In this document: piece after piece, positions 17,020 to 25,380 of the stretch | Numbering within the stretch: position 1 is the first letter of the stretch | Layout: each line of letters opens with the position of its first letter | From: Flavobacteriales bacterium | Lineage (GTDB): Bacteria > Bacteroidota > Bacteroidia > Flavobacteriales_D > Parvicellaceae | Assembly (NCBI GenBank): GCA_029251405.1 | Contig: JAQXDK010000009.1 | Location: forward strand, 16,168 to 80,167 | Length of the DNA stretch: 64,000 nucleotides | Direction of reading: 5' to 3' | The notes under the pieces: generated by a model | Told to the model about the DNA's origin: nothing | What the model saw: the letters and a program-made list of their open reading frames with translations, nothing else | Database searches by the model: none | Made by a program: the position numbers and the translations under genes

Positions 17020-17915
17020 TGCGTTTTATTGTTGTATTAATGTGGTTTTTTGGAGTAGAGTTCCATGCTCAAATGTTGGATAATGAGAAGGGTGATTTAT
17101 TTTCTGAAACTCCTTTTTTTAATTCTAAATACATACGATCTGTTAATTTAAAATCTATTAAGGGAACTATTTCCACTAAAAAAGAATTAGGTACAATTAA
17201 AAATATTGGTAAGAAAGAAGCTTATATTTTTAATCGAGATGGTGAGCTTACTACTCATTATTTATCTAATAAATTAAATAGTAAAAATGACACTGTTTTT
17301 ACTTTTTATGAATATAATAGCGATAAAAAAAACACAGTCTACAGAGTCAGTGATTCCTACGGTTTTTATTCTTACACTAATAGTTATGATTCTCAAAAAA
17401 GAATTATCTCCAAAACTTTTTCTCGCGAGAAAAACTCTTCTGGAAGTAAAAGAAATTTCAAGCTAGCAGAAAAATATATCATTTTTGAGGAAGTTTATAA
17501 ATATTCCAGTAAAGATTCCATCGATGTAGTTACTACCTTAAATAGCAACGGAAGACCTTACCAAATAGAAAAAAAGTATTATAATAAAAATGGGTATTTA
17601 AGAAAATCTGACAATAGGTTGTTGATTTCCAATAAAAAAAGCCACAAGATTTTTAGTTATAATGATAAAGGGTTTTTAAAATCTGTGAAATATTTCAAAG
17701 AAAAAGATTCCCTGGCAGCAAAAGAAATTAAGTTCGATTATGACGAGTGGGGCAACGTAACATTTATAGATGAATATAAAAATAATGAAAGGATTACTCA
17801 TAAAGAGCTTCTCTATAACCCCTCAAACTTAATTTTAAAAACTTTATTGTCACAAGACTTAGTGTCCAACGTAATTACTATTACCAAGTTTAAACCTGAA
17901 TTTTATAATCATTAA
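17016..17915 (+). CDS. Secreted protein of unknown function with YD-like repeats
   Basis: A 299-residue protein with a signal peptide (1-18, MMRFIVVLMWFFGVEFHA). The body is rich in Lys, Ser and Tyr and has repeating short strands such as YNKNGYLRKSDNRL, YNDKGFLKSVKYFKEKDS and YDEWGNVTFIDEYKNN, like the YD/RHS-type and MORN/YwqK-type beta repeats in many Bacteroidota surface proteins. There is no catalytic motif I can see and no type IX sorting domain. ATG 17016 overlaps the preceding stop as ATGA, so it is probably co-translated with the DUF255 gene. I do not recognise a named family. Confidence 0.7.
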   Translation: MMRFIVVLMWFFGVEFHAQMLDNEKGDLFSETPFFNSKYIRSVNLKSIKGTISTKKELGTIKNIGKKEAYIFNRDGELTTHYLSNKLNSKNDTVFTFYEYNSDKKNTVYRVSDSYGFYSYTNSYDSQKRIISKTFSREKNSSGSKRNFKLAEKYIIFEEVYKYSSKDSIDVVTTLNSNGRPYQIEKKYYNKNGYLRKSDNRLLISNKKSHKIFSYNDKGFLKSVKYFKEKDSLAAKEIKFDYDEWGNVTFIDEYKNNERITHKELLYNPSNLILKTLLSQDLVSNVITITKFKPEFYNH

Positions 17916-17918
17916 AAT

Positions 17919-18158
17919 ATGACTAGATTTTATTTTTTATTGCTATTAAGCACCTTCCTTTTTTCCTGTGAAGACAAACATCCTTTAGCTGAAAAATTAT
18001 GTGATTGCTATACACAGCTTCATAGAGCTCAAGAAGAACAAGAACAGCTTTTTTGGACAGACTCTTGTAATGTTTTGTATATTGATATTTTAAAAGCATT
18101 AGAGAAGAAAGAGTCCGAACAAGTTAAATTTCAGAAAGCATATAACCGATGTCAATAG
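17919..18158 (+). CDS. Small lipoprotein, unknown function
   Basis: A 79-residue predicted lipoprotein: signal MTRFYFLLLLSTFLFS then Cys17 for lipidation. The mature part is acidic and helical with spaced Cys residues (LCDCYTQL, DSCNVLYI, a final RCQ) that could form disulphides. It begins 3 bases after the previous stop and ends 3 bases before the aldehyde dehydrogenase, so it is inside a run of tightly packed genes. Small Cys-containing lipoproteins with 'AEKLCDCY' starts are frequent in Flavobacteriales, but their role is unknown. Confidence 0.75.
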   Translation: MTRFYFLLLLSTFLFSCEDKHPLAEKLCDCYTQLHRAQEEQEQLFWTDSCNVLYIDILKALEKKESEQVKFQKAYNRCQ

Positions 18159-18161
18159 TTA

Positions 18162-19607
18162 ATGGATAAAATATTTAATTATATCGATGGAGAATTTTCA
18201 ACTGCAATTGGAAAAAATTGGCTAGACAATTACAACCCTTCTTCAGGGTCAGTTTACAGCCAAATTCCTGATTCAAATGAAAAAGATATAGCATTAGCAG
18301 AAAAAGCGGCTCAAAGTGCTTTTCCTAATTGGTCGAAAACATCATTAAAAGAACGATCTGCAGTATTACTTAGAATTGCTGAATTAATTACTAAAAACTT
18401 GGAAGATCTTGCTTTAGCAGAATGTATTGATAATGGCAAACCATTAGCATTAGCTAAAAAAGTTGATATTCCTAGAGCAGCAGCAAATATGTCATTTTTT
18501 GCAACTGCTATTTTACATGAGAATTCAGATGCTCACGAAATGAATCAAGTAGCGATTAATTATACTTTAAGAAGACCTGTAGGAGTTGTTGGTTGTATTT
18601 CACCTTGGAATTTACCGCTTTACTTATTTACTTGGAAAATAGCCCCTGCTCTTGCTGCAGGAAATACTGTAGTAGCTAAACCTTCTGAAGTTACACCTAT
18701 GACTGCTTATTTATTTTCAAAGATATGTCATCAGGCAGGGTTGCCTAAAGGGGTCTTAAATATTGTTCATGGTTTGGGAACCAAAGTGGGAGAAGCCATT
18801 ACAAAACATCCCAACATAAAGGCTATTTCTTTTACCGGTGGCACTGCTACTGGGAAAAAAATCGCTGCAATTGCAGCACCTATGTTTAAAAAACTGAGTT
18901 TAGAATTAGGAGGTAAGAACCCCAATATCGTTTTTGCAGATTGTGATTTAGATAAAGCTGTTTCAACTTCTGTATTGAGTTCGTTTTCTAATCAGGGTCA
19001 AATATGTTTGTGTGGATCACGAATTTTCATTGAAAGAAAGATTTACGAAGAATTTAAAAAACTTTTTTTAGAAAAAGTGAAAAGGTTAACTATCGGAGAT
19101 CCTTTAGATACAAAAACAAAAATTGGGGCTTTAGTTTCTAAAGATCATATGGAAAAAGTGCTTCAACACATTCAGATTGCTAAAGATGATGGAGGTATTT
19201 TACTTAATGGAGGGGAGCAATACATTGCTGAAGGAAGGTGCAAAAATGGATATTTTATAACTCCTACTGTTTTTGAAGGTTTAAGTTATGATTGCCCAAC
19301 CAACCAAGAGGAGATTTTTGGCCCAGTTGTTACCCTTAGCCCTTTTGATAGTGAAAATGAGGTTGTAAAACATGCAAATAGCACCAAATATGGACTTTCT
19401 GCTACTGTCTGGACAAAGGACTTATCCAAAGCCAATAGATTATCCCATTCTTTACAATCTGGAATCGTCTGGGTAAATTGTTGGTTGGTTCGAGACTTAA
19501 GAACTCCGTTTGGGGGGGTAAAAGAATCAGGGGTTGGTAGAGAAGGTGGCAGCTATGCTTTAAATTTTTTCACTGAAACTACCAATGTTTGTATTAGTTA
19601 TGATTAA
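18162..19607 (+). CDS. amnC: Aldehyde dehydrogenase, 2-aminomuconic semialdehyde dehydrogenase type
   Basis: NAD-dependent dehydrogenase of 481 residues in the ALDH superfamily. Catalytic Cys282 lies in NQGQICLCGSRIF, general base Glu248 in SLELGGKNP, and the cofactor loop is FTGGTATG (224-231). The CLC sequence at the active site and overall likeness to ALDH8A1 point to oxidation of 2-aminomuconate semialdehyde, or a close muconate semialdehyde, in the kynurenine (tryptophan) route. The next gene is a RidA protein of the type that deaminates 2-aminomuconate, which supports this substrate. The gene symbol is by pathway analogy. Confidence 0.8.
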   Translation: MDKIFNYIDGEFSTAIGKNWLDNYNPSSGSVYSQIPDSNEKDIALAEKAAQSAFPNWSKTSLKERSAVLLRIAELITKNLEDLALAECIDNGKPLALAKKVDIPRAAANMSFFATAILHENSDAHEMNQVAINYTLRRPVGVVGCISPWNLPLYLFTWKIAPALAAGNTVVAKPSEVTPMTAYLFSKICHQAGLPKGVLNIVHGLGTKVGEAITKHPNIKAISFTGGTATGKKIAAIAAPMFKKLSLELGGKNPNIVFADCDLDKAVSTSVLSSFSNQGQICLCGSRIFIERKIYEEFKKLFLEKVKRLTIGDPLDTKTKIGALVSKDHMEKVLQHIQIAKDDGGILLNGGEQYIAEGRCKNGYFITPTVFEGLSYDCPTNQEEIFGPVVTLSPFDSENEVVKHANSTKYGLSATVWTKDLSKANRLSHSLQSGIVWVNCWLVRDLRTPFGGVKESGVGREGGSYALNFFTETTNVCISYD

Positions 19608-19635
19608 TTTCGCATTTAGTTAATTAATCACTAAT

Positions 19636-20064
19636 ATGGAATCGTCAACTGTAAACTCTAAAAATGCTCCTAAACCAGTAGGGTTATATCCCCACGCAAG
19701 AAAGGTAGGAGATTTATTATTTTTGTCTGGTGTTGGCCCTCGAACAGCGAACTCTGACGCTAATGATTCTTTTGTGCCAGGTCTAAAACTAGATCATAAT
19801 GGTAACTTTATAACTTTTGATTTTGAAGCCCAGTGCCATAGTGTTTTTCAAAATGTAAAAACCATATTAGAAGAAAGTGGTTCTTCATGGGAAAACTTGG
19901 TAGATATTACTGTTTTCTTAGTGGATATGAAAAGAGATTTCCAAACATTCAATAAAATTTACGCAACATATTTTAAAAATAATCAACCTTGCAGAACTAC
20001 TGTTGCTATTGACTCCTTACCCACGCCAATAGCCATAGAATTAAAATGTATAGCAACTATTTAA
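19636..20064 (+). CDS. RidA/YjgF family protein, probable 2-aminomuconate deaminase
   Basis: A 142-residue RidA-fold protein. Family marks are KPVGLYPHARKVGDLLFLSGVGP, FQNVKTILEESGSSWENLVDITVFLVDM and CRTTVAIDSLPTPIAIELKCIA. General RidA enzymes end near R-x-x-V-E; this one instead resembles the 2-aminomuconate deaminase subgroup, with a longer insertion between strands (NSDANDSFVPGLKLDHNG). It is 28 bases after the aldehyde dehydrogenase whose product it would deaminate to 4-oxalocrotonate. Upstream enzymes of the pathway (dioxygenase, decarboxylase) are not in this window. Confidence 0.8.
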   Translation: MESSTVNSKNAPKPVGLYPHARKVGDLLFLSGVGPRTANSDANDSFVPGLKLDHNGNFITFDFEAQCHSVFQNVKTILEESGSSWENLVDITVFLVDMKRDFQTFNKIYATYFKNNQPCRTTVAIDSLPTPIAIELKCIATI

Positions 20065-20083
20065 AACTCCATAAACTTAAAAA

Positions 20084-21067
20084 ATGAGAAGACTAGTAAA
20101 AGAATTTACTTCGCAGCTTACTGAAGCATTAGAAATTGGGAAAAACACTAATTTAAAAGCTCCAAAAAACACCATTAACAATATCGTAATAACTGGGTTA
20201 GGGGGTTCTGGAATTGGTGGTAAAATTGCTACTCAGCTAGTGGCTGATCAATTGAAAGTACCAGCTGTTATTAATAATGATTACAGTCTTCCTAAATTTG
20301 TTAATGAAAATACCTTGGTGATTGTTTCTAGTTTTTCTGGAAATACTGAAGAAACTTTAGAGGCATTACAAAGTGCACAAAAAGCAAATGCTGAAATAGC
20401 ATGTATTACTGCAGGTGGTAAACTTGCTCAGATAGCAAATGATAACAATTATAATTTATTAGTCTTACCAACTGCTTTTTCGCCAAGAGCAATGCTGACT
20501 TATTCAGTAATTCAACAATTATTTTTATTTCATCATTACGGATTCATTAATAACGAGTTCATTGATGATACTCGAGAAACTGTGAAATTACTGGATAACG
20601 AGGTAGATGATATTATGGCTGTAGCTAAACAAACAGCTAATGCTTTATTCGAAAAAACTACTGTAGCTTACTCTGAAGCTTCTATGGAGGGTGTTATTAC
20701 TAGATTTAGACAGCAGATTAATGAAAATTCTAAATCTTTAGCTTGGGAGCATGTTTTTCCAGAAATGAACCACAACGAGCTAGTCGGTTGGGCAGGAGGA
20801 AAAGATGAATATGCGGTATTGATATTCAGATCTTCTTTTGAACACTCTAGATCAAGTGTTAGAATTAACATTTCTAAAGATATTTTCAGAAAATATACTT
20901 CAACTGTACTTGAGTTCAATGCCAAAGGAGATACGTTACTAGCACAATCTTTTTACCACATTTTATTAGGCGACTGGATCTCTGTTTATTTAGCTGAGTT
21001 GAACAAAGTAGACGATGTTGAGGTAAAAGTAATTGATTTCTTAAAAGCGGAATTGGCTAAAATATGA
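20084..21067 (+). CDS. Bifunctional phosphoglucose/phosphomannose isomerase
   Basis: SIS-domain isomerase of 327 residues that interconverts glucose-6-P or mannose-6-P with fructose-6-P. The first SIS domain shows GLGGSGIGGKIA and SSFSGNTEETLEAL, the sugar-phosphate loop. The second half has the family block FPEMNHNELVGWAGG (catalytic His/Glu region). Length matches the archaeal-type bifunctional PGI/PMI family rather than the large PgiA. Its stop overlaps the lipB start (ATGA). Confidence 0.88.
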   Translation: MRRLVKEFTSQLTEALEIGKNTNLKAPKNTINNIVITGLGGSGIGGKIATQLVADQLKVPAVINNDYSLPKFVNENTLVIVSSFSGNTEETLEALQSAQKANAEIACITAGGKLAQIANDNNYNLLVLPTAFSPRAMLTYSVIQQLFLFHHYGFINNEFIDDTRETVKLLDNEVDDIMAVAKQTANALFEKTTVAYSEASMEGVITRFRQQINENSKSLAWEHVFPEMNHNELVGWAGGKDEYAVLIFRSSFEHSRSSVRINISKDIFRKYTSTVLEFNAKGDTLLAQSFYHILLGDWISVYLAELNKVDDVEVKVIDFLKAELAKI

Positions 21068-21768
21068 ACCAACCACAGGTTCATTTTATAGATTTAGGAC
21101 TTATTGAATACCAAAAATGTTGGGACTTTCAAACCAAGTTATTTAACGAAACTGTCCAACAAAAAATATTCAACAGGAAGAATCCTGAAGAAAAAATAAA
21201 AACTAAAAATCATTTAATTTTCTGTGAACACCCTCACGTATATACGCTAGGCAAAAGTGGTGATGAAACTAATTTATTAATCAACCAAGAAGAGCAAAAA
21301 GCTAAAAAAGTAACCTTTTTTAAAACTAATAGAGGAGGAGATATTACTTACCACGGTCCAGGTCAACTGGTGGTCTACCCCATTTTAGATTTAGATTACT
21401 TTTTCTCTGACATTCATAAATACCTTCGTTATTTGGAAGATGCGGTTATTATGACATTGGCTAATTATGGTCTCTTAGGAAATAGAATTGATGGTCTTAC
21501 AGGGGTCTGGATAGACGATAACAAAAATCCTAGAAAAATATGCGCAATTGGGGTCAAAAGCAGCCGGTGGGTAACCATGCACGGTATTGGTTTTAATATT
21601 AATTCTGATTTAAATTATTTCAACTCCATAGTTCCTTGTGGTATTGATGACAAGTCCGTAACTTCTTTAGAAAAAGAGTTGGGCAAACCAATAGATATGT
21701 TGGAATTAAAGACTCGATTTACAAACAATTTTATCAAAATCTTTAAAATAGATTTACTGAAACCTTAA
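21064..21768 (+). CDS. lipB: Octanoyltransferase LipB
   Basis: Moves octanoyl from ACP to lipoyl domains, the first step of lipoic acid assembly. The 234-residue protein has the diagnostic NRGGDITYHGPGQLVVYP block, AIGVKSSRWVTMHGIGFN with the catalytic Lys, and IVPCGIDDKSVTSL with the catalytic Cys. ATG 21064 overlaps the isomerase stop as ATGA, indicating translational coupling. Confidence 0.97.
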   Translation: MNQPQVHFIDLGLIEYQKCWDFQTKLFNETVQQKIFNRKNPEEKIKTKNHLIFCEHPHVYTLGKSGDETNLLINQEEQKAKKVTFFKTNRGGDITYHGPGQLVVYPILDLDYFFSDIHKYLRYLEDAVIMTLANYGLLGNRIDGLTGVWIDDNKNPRKICAIGVKSSRWVTMHGIGFNINSDLNYFNSIVPCGIDDKSVTSLEKELGKPIDMLELKTRFTNNFIKIFKIDLLKP

Positions 21769-21778
21769 TAATAATAGA

Positions 21779-22498
21779 ATGCTTAAAAATATTAATTACA
21801 GTAAAATCCTGTTTTTCGACATTGAGACTGTTCCTTTAGAGTATGATTTTAAAAATTTAGATGAAAGAGGTCAAGATTTATGGAGTAAAAAAACTCGCTT
21901 TATTCAGGAAAGGGAGAGCTTAAACGCAGAAGAGGTTTACGATAGAGCTGGTATTTATGCTGAATTTGGGAAAGTGGTTTGTATATCAATGGGGTTTGTT
22001 TTACAAAAAGAGGGGGAGACTCAAATCCGATTAAAAAGTATTGCTAATGAAGATGAATCTACTTTATTAAACGAGTTTATCGACCTACTTAACAGCTATT
22101 ACAACACTCCAGATTTTATGTTTTGTGCTCATAACGGAAAAGAATTTGACATTCCCTTCTTATGCAGAAGGATTTTAATCCATGGTAAAAAAATGCCAAA
22201 GATGCTCAACGTCTCTGGTAAAAAACCTTGGGAAATTAAACATTTGGATACTATGGAACTGTGGAAATTTGGTGATTTTAAAAATTATACTTCTTTAGAT
22301 TTGCTAACTTATGTTTTCAAGATCCCCACTCCAAAGGACGACATGGACGGAAGCCAAGTAGCAAAGGTATTCTACGAGGATAAAAATTTAGACAGAATTA
22401 TTCACTACTGTGAAAAAGATGTTGTTGCCACTATTCAATTGTTTAGGAAATATCAGTCAGAACCATTTATAGACGATGAGTTTATTCAAATAGCGTAA
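21779..22498 (+). CDS. 3'-5' exonuclease, PolB-like DEDDy type
   Basis: A 239-residue stand-alone exonuclease of the ribonuclease H-like superfamily. ExoI is FFDIETVPL (Asp14, Glu16), ExoII is CAHNGKEFDIPFLCRR, and ExoIII is HYCEKDVVATIQLF, where Tyr-x-x-x-Asp marks the DEDDy class. It matches the 'predicted 3'-5' exonuclease PolB-like' family common in Bacteroidota. The substrate (DNA or RNA) is not known. It starts 10 bases after lipB. Confidence 0.87.
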   Translation: MLKNINYSKILFFDIETVPLEYDFKNLDERGQDLWSKKTRFIQERESLNAEEVYDRAGIYAEFGKVVCISMGFVLQKEGETQIRLKSIANEDESTLLNEFIDLLNSYYNTPDFMFCAHNGKEFDIPFLCRRILIHGKKMPKMLNVSGKKPWEIKHLDTMELWKFGDFKNYTSLDLLTYVFKIPTPKDDMDGSQVAKVFYEDKNLDRIIHYCEKDVVATIQLFRKYQSEPFIDDEFIQIA

Positions 22499-22550
22499 GT
22501 ATTAAGTTTAACAAAATTTACCTTGAAAATTTAACGAATAAATAAAATAA

Positions 22551-22805
22551 ATGAGCGGAATAAAACATGATTGGGAACGATTGTCTAATGAAGAAAGTAG
22601 GTTATTAAAAGAAGATTTGATCCTTTTTTTTTAAAATGAGTTAGATGAGGAAATTGGAGTCATAGCTGATGAAAAAATCTTAAAAAATTTTCTAAAATCA
22701 GCCAGTAACAAATTATATAATAAAGGAATTGATGACGCAAAAAGAGCGGTTGAGAATCGACATGAGGAATTACAGTTTGACTTAGAAGATTTATTTAATC
22801 AATAA
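22551..22805 (+). pseudogene. DUF2164-like gene interrupted by one in-frame stop
   Basis: The 85-codon frame begins ATGAGCGGAATA and reads MSGIKHDWERLSNEESRLLK...DLILFF, then a TAA at 22633-22635, then continues in the same frame as NELDEEIGVIADEKILKN and YNKGIDDAKRAVENRHEELQ to a stop at 22803-22805. This is the layout of DUF2164 proteins (I-x-YF-x-ELDEEIG...YNxGIxDA). The stop falls right after a run of nine T, but both sides are in the same frame, so a substitution and not a net indel explains it. It is a recent nonsense pseudogene, a sequencing error, or a readthrough case. The intact form would be about 84 residues, function unknown. Confidence 0.7.
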
Positions 22806-22807
22806 AA

Positions 22808-23383
22808 TTGGAAGATTTAATCAATAAAATAAAAACCAGGCTAGACCTAACCTCAGAAGCAGAAGAATTTATTTATTTAATATCTAAAGAAAAAACACTT
22901 TCTAAAGGTGAAGTCTTAATTCGACAAGGACAAATTGTAAAGAAGACATTCTACGTCACATCAGGGTGCTTAAGATCGTACTGTATTGATAAAAACGGAA
23001 AGGAACACACCTTACTATTTGCAATTAAAGATTGGTGGATCAGTGACTTTATAGCCATTCATAACAATGAGTTCGCAACACTTACAGTAGAATGTCTTAC
23101 CGAATCGAAGGTTATTGAATTCAATGCTAAAGAACTGGACGGGATTCATGCGCGTTTTCCTGAATTTGAACCCTATCAAAGACATAATTTAGAGCGCCAT
23201 ATAGTTAGTTTGCACAAGCGTATCTTGAATCAACTACAATTAAGTGCTGTCGAACGGTATGATTTATTCTTGAATCAATACCCTGACATAGAACAGCATA
23301 CCCGAAATTTTCATATTGCATCTTATCTAGGTATTACACAACAAAGCTTGAGTCGTATTAGATTAGAAAAGGTAAAAAAATAG
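22808..23383 (+). CDS. Crp/Fnr family transcriptional regulator
   Basis: A 191-residue regulator with a cyclic-nucleotide-binding-like beta-barrel (about 15-125: LSKGEVLIRQGQIVKKTFYVTSGCLRSY, ESKVIEFNAKEL) and a short C-terminal helix-turn-helix (IASYLGITQQSLSRIR). The cAMP-pocket Arg/Glu signature is absent, as usual in the Bacteroidota Crp-like group. TTG 22808 is the only start that leaves the first helix intact. It probably controls the three genes that follow; the gap before the next gene (23384-23454) carries a TAnnTTTG element. Confidence 0.88.
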   Translation: MEDLINKIKTRLDLTSEAEEFIYLISKEKTLSKGEVLIRQGQIVKKTFYVTSGCLRSYCIDKNGKEHTLLFAIKDWWISDFIAIHNNEFATLTVECLTESKVIEFNAKELDGIHARFPEFEPYQRHNLERHIVSLHKRILNQLQLSAVERYDLFLNQYPDIEQHTRNFHIASYLGITQQSLSRIRLEKVKK

Positions 23384-23424
23384 TTTTCTTACCATAGGAT
23401 AATTTTTTCTCAAATTGCTCAACC

Positions 23425-23432
23425 TAAATTTG
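23425..23432 (+). promoter_or_regulatory. Candidate -7 element before oxidoreductase gene
   Basis: TAAATTTG fits TAnnTTTG and lies 22 bases before ATG 23455, in the gap after the Crp-type regulator. No convincing -33 TTTG is visible at the expected spacing. It could start the oxidoreductase-DJ-1-CPBP transcript. Confidence 0.4.
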
Positions 23433-23454
23433 TATTAAATAAATTAATACAGAA

Positions 23455-24438
23455 ATGAAAGCACTACAAATAGTAAAATATGGTAACATTGAAGACAGTC
23501 TAGTCTTTAATGAAGTTCACAAGCCGACAGTTCTAGTAAATGATGTACTTATAGAAATTCAGGCAGCCGCTATTAACCCTATAGATAAAAGTATTATCCT
23601 TGGAAACCTGCAAGGCCTGCTTCCAATACCATTGCCTAGTACCTCAGCTTATGACGTAAGTGGAATTGTTGTAGAGAAAGGAAATGAAGTTAGCAATTTT
23701 GAAATTGGTGACTTGGTATATTCAAGAGTCCCTCAAGAGCAAATGGGGACATTGGCTGAATATGTTGCTGTAAATAGTAATGCTGTTTCAAAAAAACCTA
23801 GTAATATTTCATTCGAAAAAGCAGCAGGGTTACCATTGGCAGGCCTAACCGCTTTACAATCTTTAGAATACGCAGGTATTAAAGAGAATGATAAAGTGCT
23901 GATACATGCAGGTTCTGGTGGTGTTGGCAGCTTTGCAGTTCAGTATGCTAAAGCAAAAGGAGCATATGTTTATACAACCACAAGCACAAGCAATGTAAAA
24001 TGGGTCAAAGAGCTTGGTGCAGATAGAGTAATTGATTACAAAACTGAAGATTATAAAAGTATTGCCAAAGATGTAGATGTTGTCTTTGACACACTTGGTA
24101 AAAACTATTCGCTCGAATCTTTTGAAGTTGTCAAAACAGGTGGAATAGTGGTTAGTGTTGTTGGGCCATTGGATGAAGCGAGTGCGAAAATGTTTGGCAT
24201 GGCCGATTATAAATTACCAGAAGAATTGGCTAACGCAAGCAATGAAAAAAACGCTGAATACAAATTCATCTTTATGCATCCAAATGGTGAACATTTAAAT
24301 AAAATAAAATCATTGGTTGAAGATGGGAAAATCAAACCAATTATTGACAAAGTATATCCATTTGCTGAAAGCGTGCAGGCTTTCACACACCTTGCAACAG
24401 GCAGAGCAAAAGGAAAAATTGTAATTAAAATCATTTAA
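23455..24438 (+). CDS. NADP-dependent quinone oxidoreductase-like enzyme
   Basis: Zinc-independent medium-chain dehydrogenase/reductase of 327 residues. The N-terminal GroES-like domain has INPIDKSIILG, and the Rossmann domain has AAGLPLAGLTALQSL, then VLIHAGSGGVGSFAVQYAKAKGA (Gly-rich NADPH loop at about 145-160). No structural zinc Cys cluster is seen, as in QOR/zeta-crystallin. Likely role: reduction of quinones or reactive enals. It follows a Crp-type regulator and precedes a DJ-1/PfpI protein, a combination suggesting electrophile or oxidative stress response (inference). Confidence 0.9.
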   Translation: MKALQIVKYGNIEDSLVFNEVHKPTVLVNDVLIEIQAAAINPIDKSIILGNLQGLLPIPLPSTSAYDVSGIVVEKGNEVSNFEIGDLVYSRVPQEQMGTLAEYVAVNSNAVSKKPSNISFEKAAGLPLAGLTALQSLEYAGIKENDKVLIHAGSGGVGSFAVQYAKAKGAYVYTTTSTSNVKWVKELGADRVIDYKTEDYKSIAKDVDVVFDTLGKNYSLESFEVVKTGGIVVSVVGPLDEASAKMFGMADYKLPEELANASNEKNAEYKFIFMHPNGEHLNKIKSLVEDGKIKPIIDKVYPFAESVQAFTHLATGRAKGKIVIKII

Positions 24439-24464
24439 ATATTATTCTAATAAAAATTAAAATC

Positions 24465-25370
24465 ATGATAAAAAAAATATTACTTGGACTTACGAGTGTG
24501 ATTGCACTTGCATTTTTTATTCTCTATTTTATGGCTCAACCAAATTTAGAAGAGGACGGTTCATATACCCCATCAAGTTTAGCCTTAAAATTAGGAACTG
24601 TTCTTGTATCAGACTATGAAGAAATCAAATACACAAAATACGAAGGTGATAAGTCTAAAATTCTAGTAATCTTCACCGAAAATAAGAACTTAGAAATGAA
24701 AAATGGTAAATTGTTTTCTACTGGAAATCATCCTATAGAAGCATTAGTGCCTATGTTACATCTAAAAAATGCTGGTTTCGATTTTCAAATTGTAACACCA
24801 AATGGTAAGCCTGTAGTTTTTGAAATGTGGGCTTTCCCAAATGAAGACAAAAATGTAAAAGCTATTTATGCGGAATATAAGTCAGTGTTTGAGAACCCAG
24901 GAAAGTTGTCAGATTTTACAGCTAACTCATTTGTAAATGATAGTGCCTATGCCGCTGTTTTTATCCCTGGTGGACATGGTGCTATGATTGGCATTCCTGA
25001 AGATAAAAATGTAGGTAAAACTTTAAAATGGGCGCATGATAATAATTTATTTACCATTACAATTTGTCACGGACCGGGTTCGTTGTTGTCAACAACATTG
25101 GAAAATCAAGAATTCACCTATAAGGGATACAAAATGGCTGTATTTCCTGATGCTGTGGACGAAATGACTCCAATGGTGGGGTATTTACCAGGACATATGA
25201 AAGCAGGCGTGAGTGAAAGATTGACAAATTTAGGAGCAATTATTGTAAATTCTGAGTCGGATAATACAACAGTTAGAGATAGAAATTTAATAACTGGCGC
25301 AAGCCCACTAGCGTCTAATGATTTAGGGAAACTTGCTGCTGAAACTTTATTGAGCGAGCTCAATAAATAA
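24465..25370 (+). CDS. DJ-1/PfpI (Hsp31-like) protein with N-terminal membrane segment
   Basis: A 301-residue class I glutamine-amidotransferase-like protein. A hydrophobic N-terminus (about 4-24) should act as signal anchor or signal peptide. The nucleophile elbow is ITICHGPGSLLST (Cys201, His202), preceded by FIPGGHGAMIGIPED, which is the Hsp31/YhbO-type layout. The family acts as chaperone, glyoxalase or deglycase; which applies is unclear. An exported version is less usual. It is 26 bases after the oxidoreductase and 10 bases before the CPBP gene. Confidence 0.85.
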   Translation: MIKKILLGLTSVIALAFFILYFMAQPNLEEDGSYTPSSLALKLGTVLVSDYEEIKYTKYEGDKSKILVIFTENKNLEMKNGKLFSTGNHPIEALVPMLHLKNAGFDFQIVTPNGKPVVFEMWAFPNEDKNVKAIYAEYKSVFENPGKLSDFTANSFVNDSAYAAVFIPGGHGAMIGIPEDKNVGKTLKWAHDNNLFTITICHGPGSLLSTTLENQEFTYKGYKMAVFPDAVDEMTPMVGYLPGHMKAGVSERLTNLGAIIVNSESDNTTVRDRNLITGASPLASNDLGKLAAETLLSELNK

Positions 25371-25380
25371 CCCTATAATA

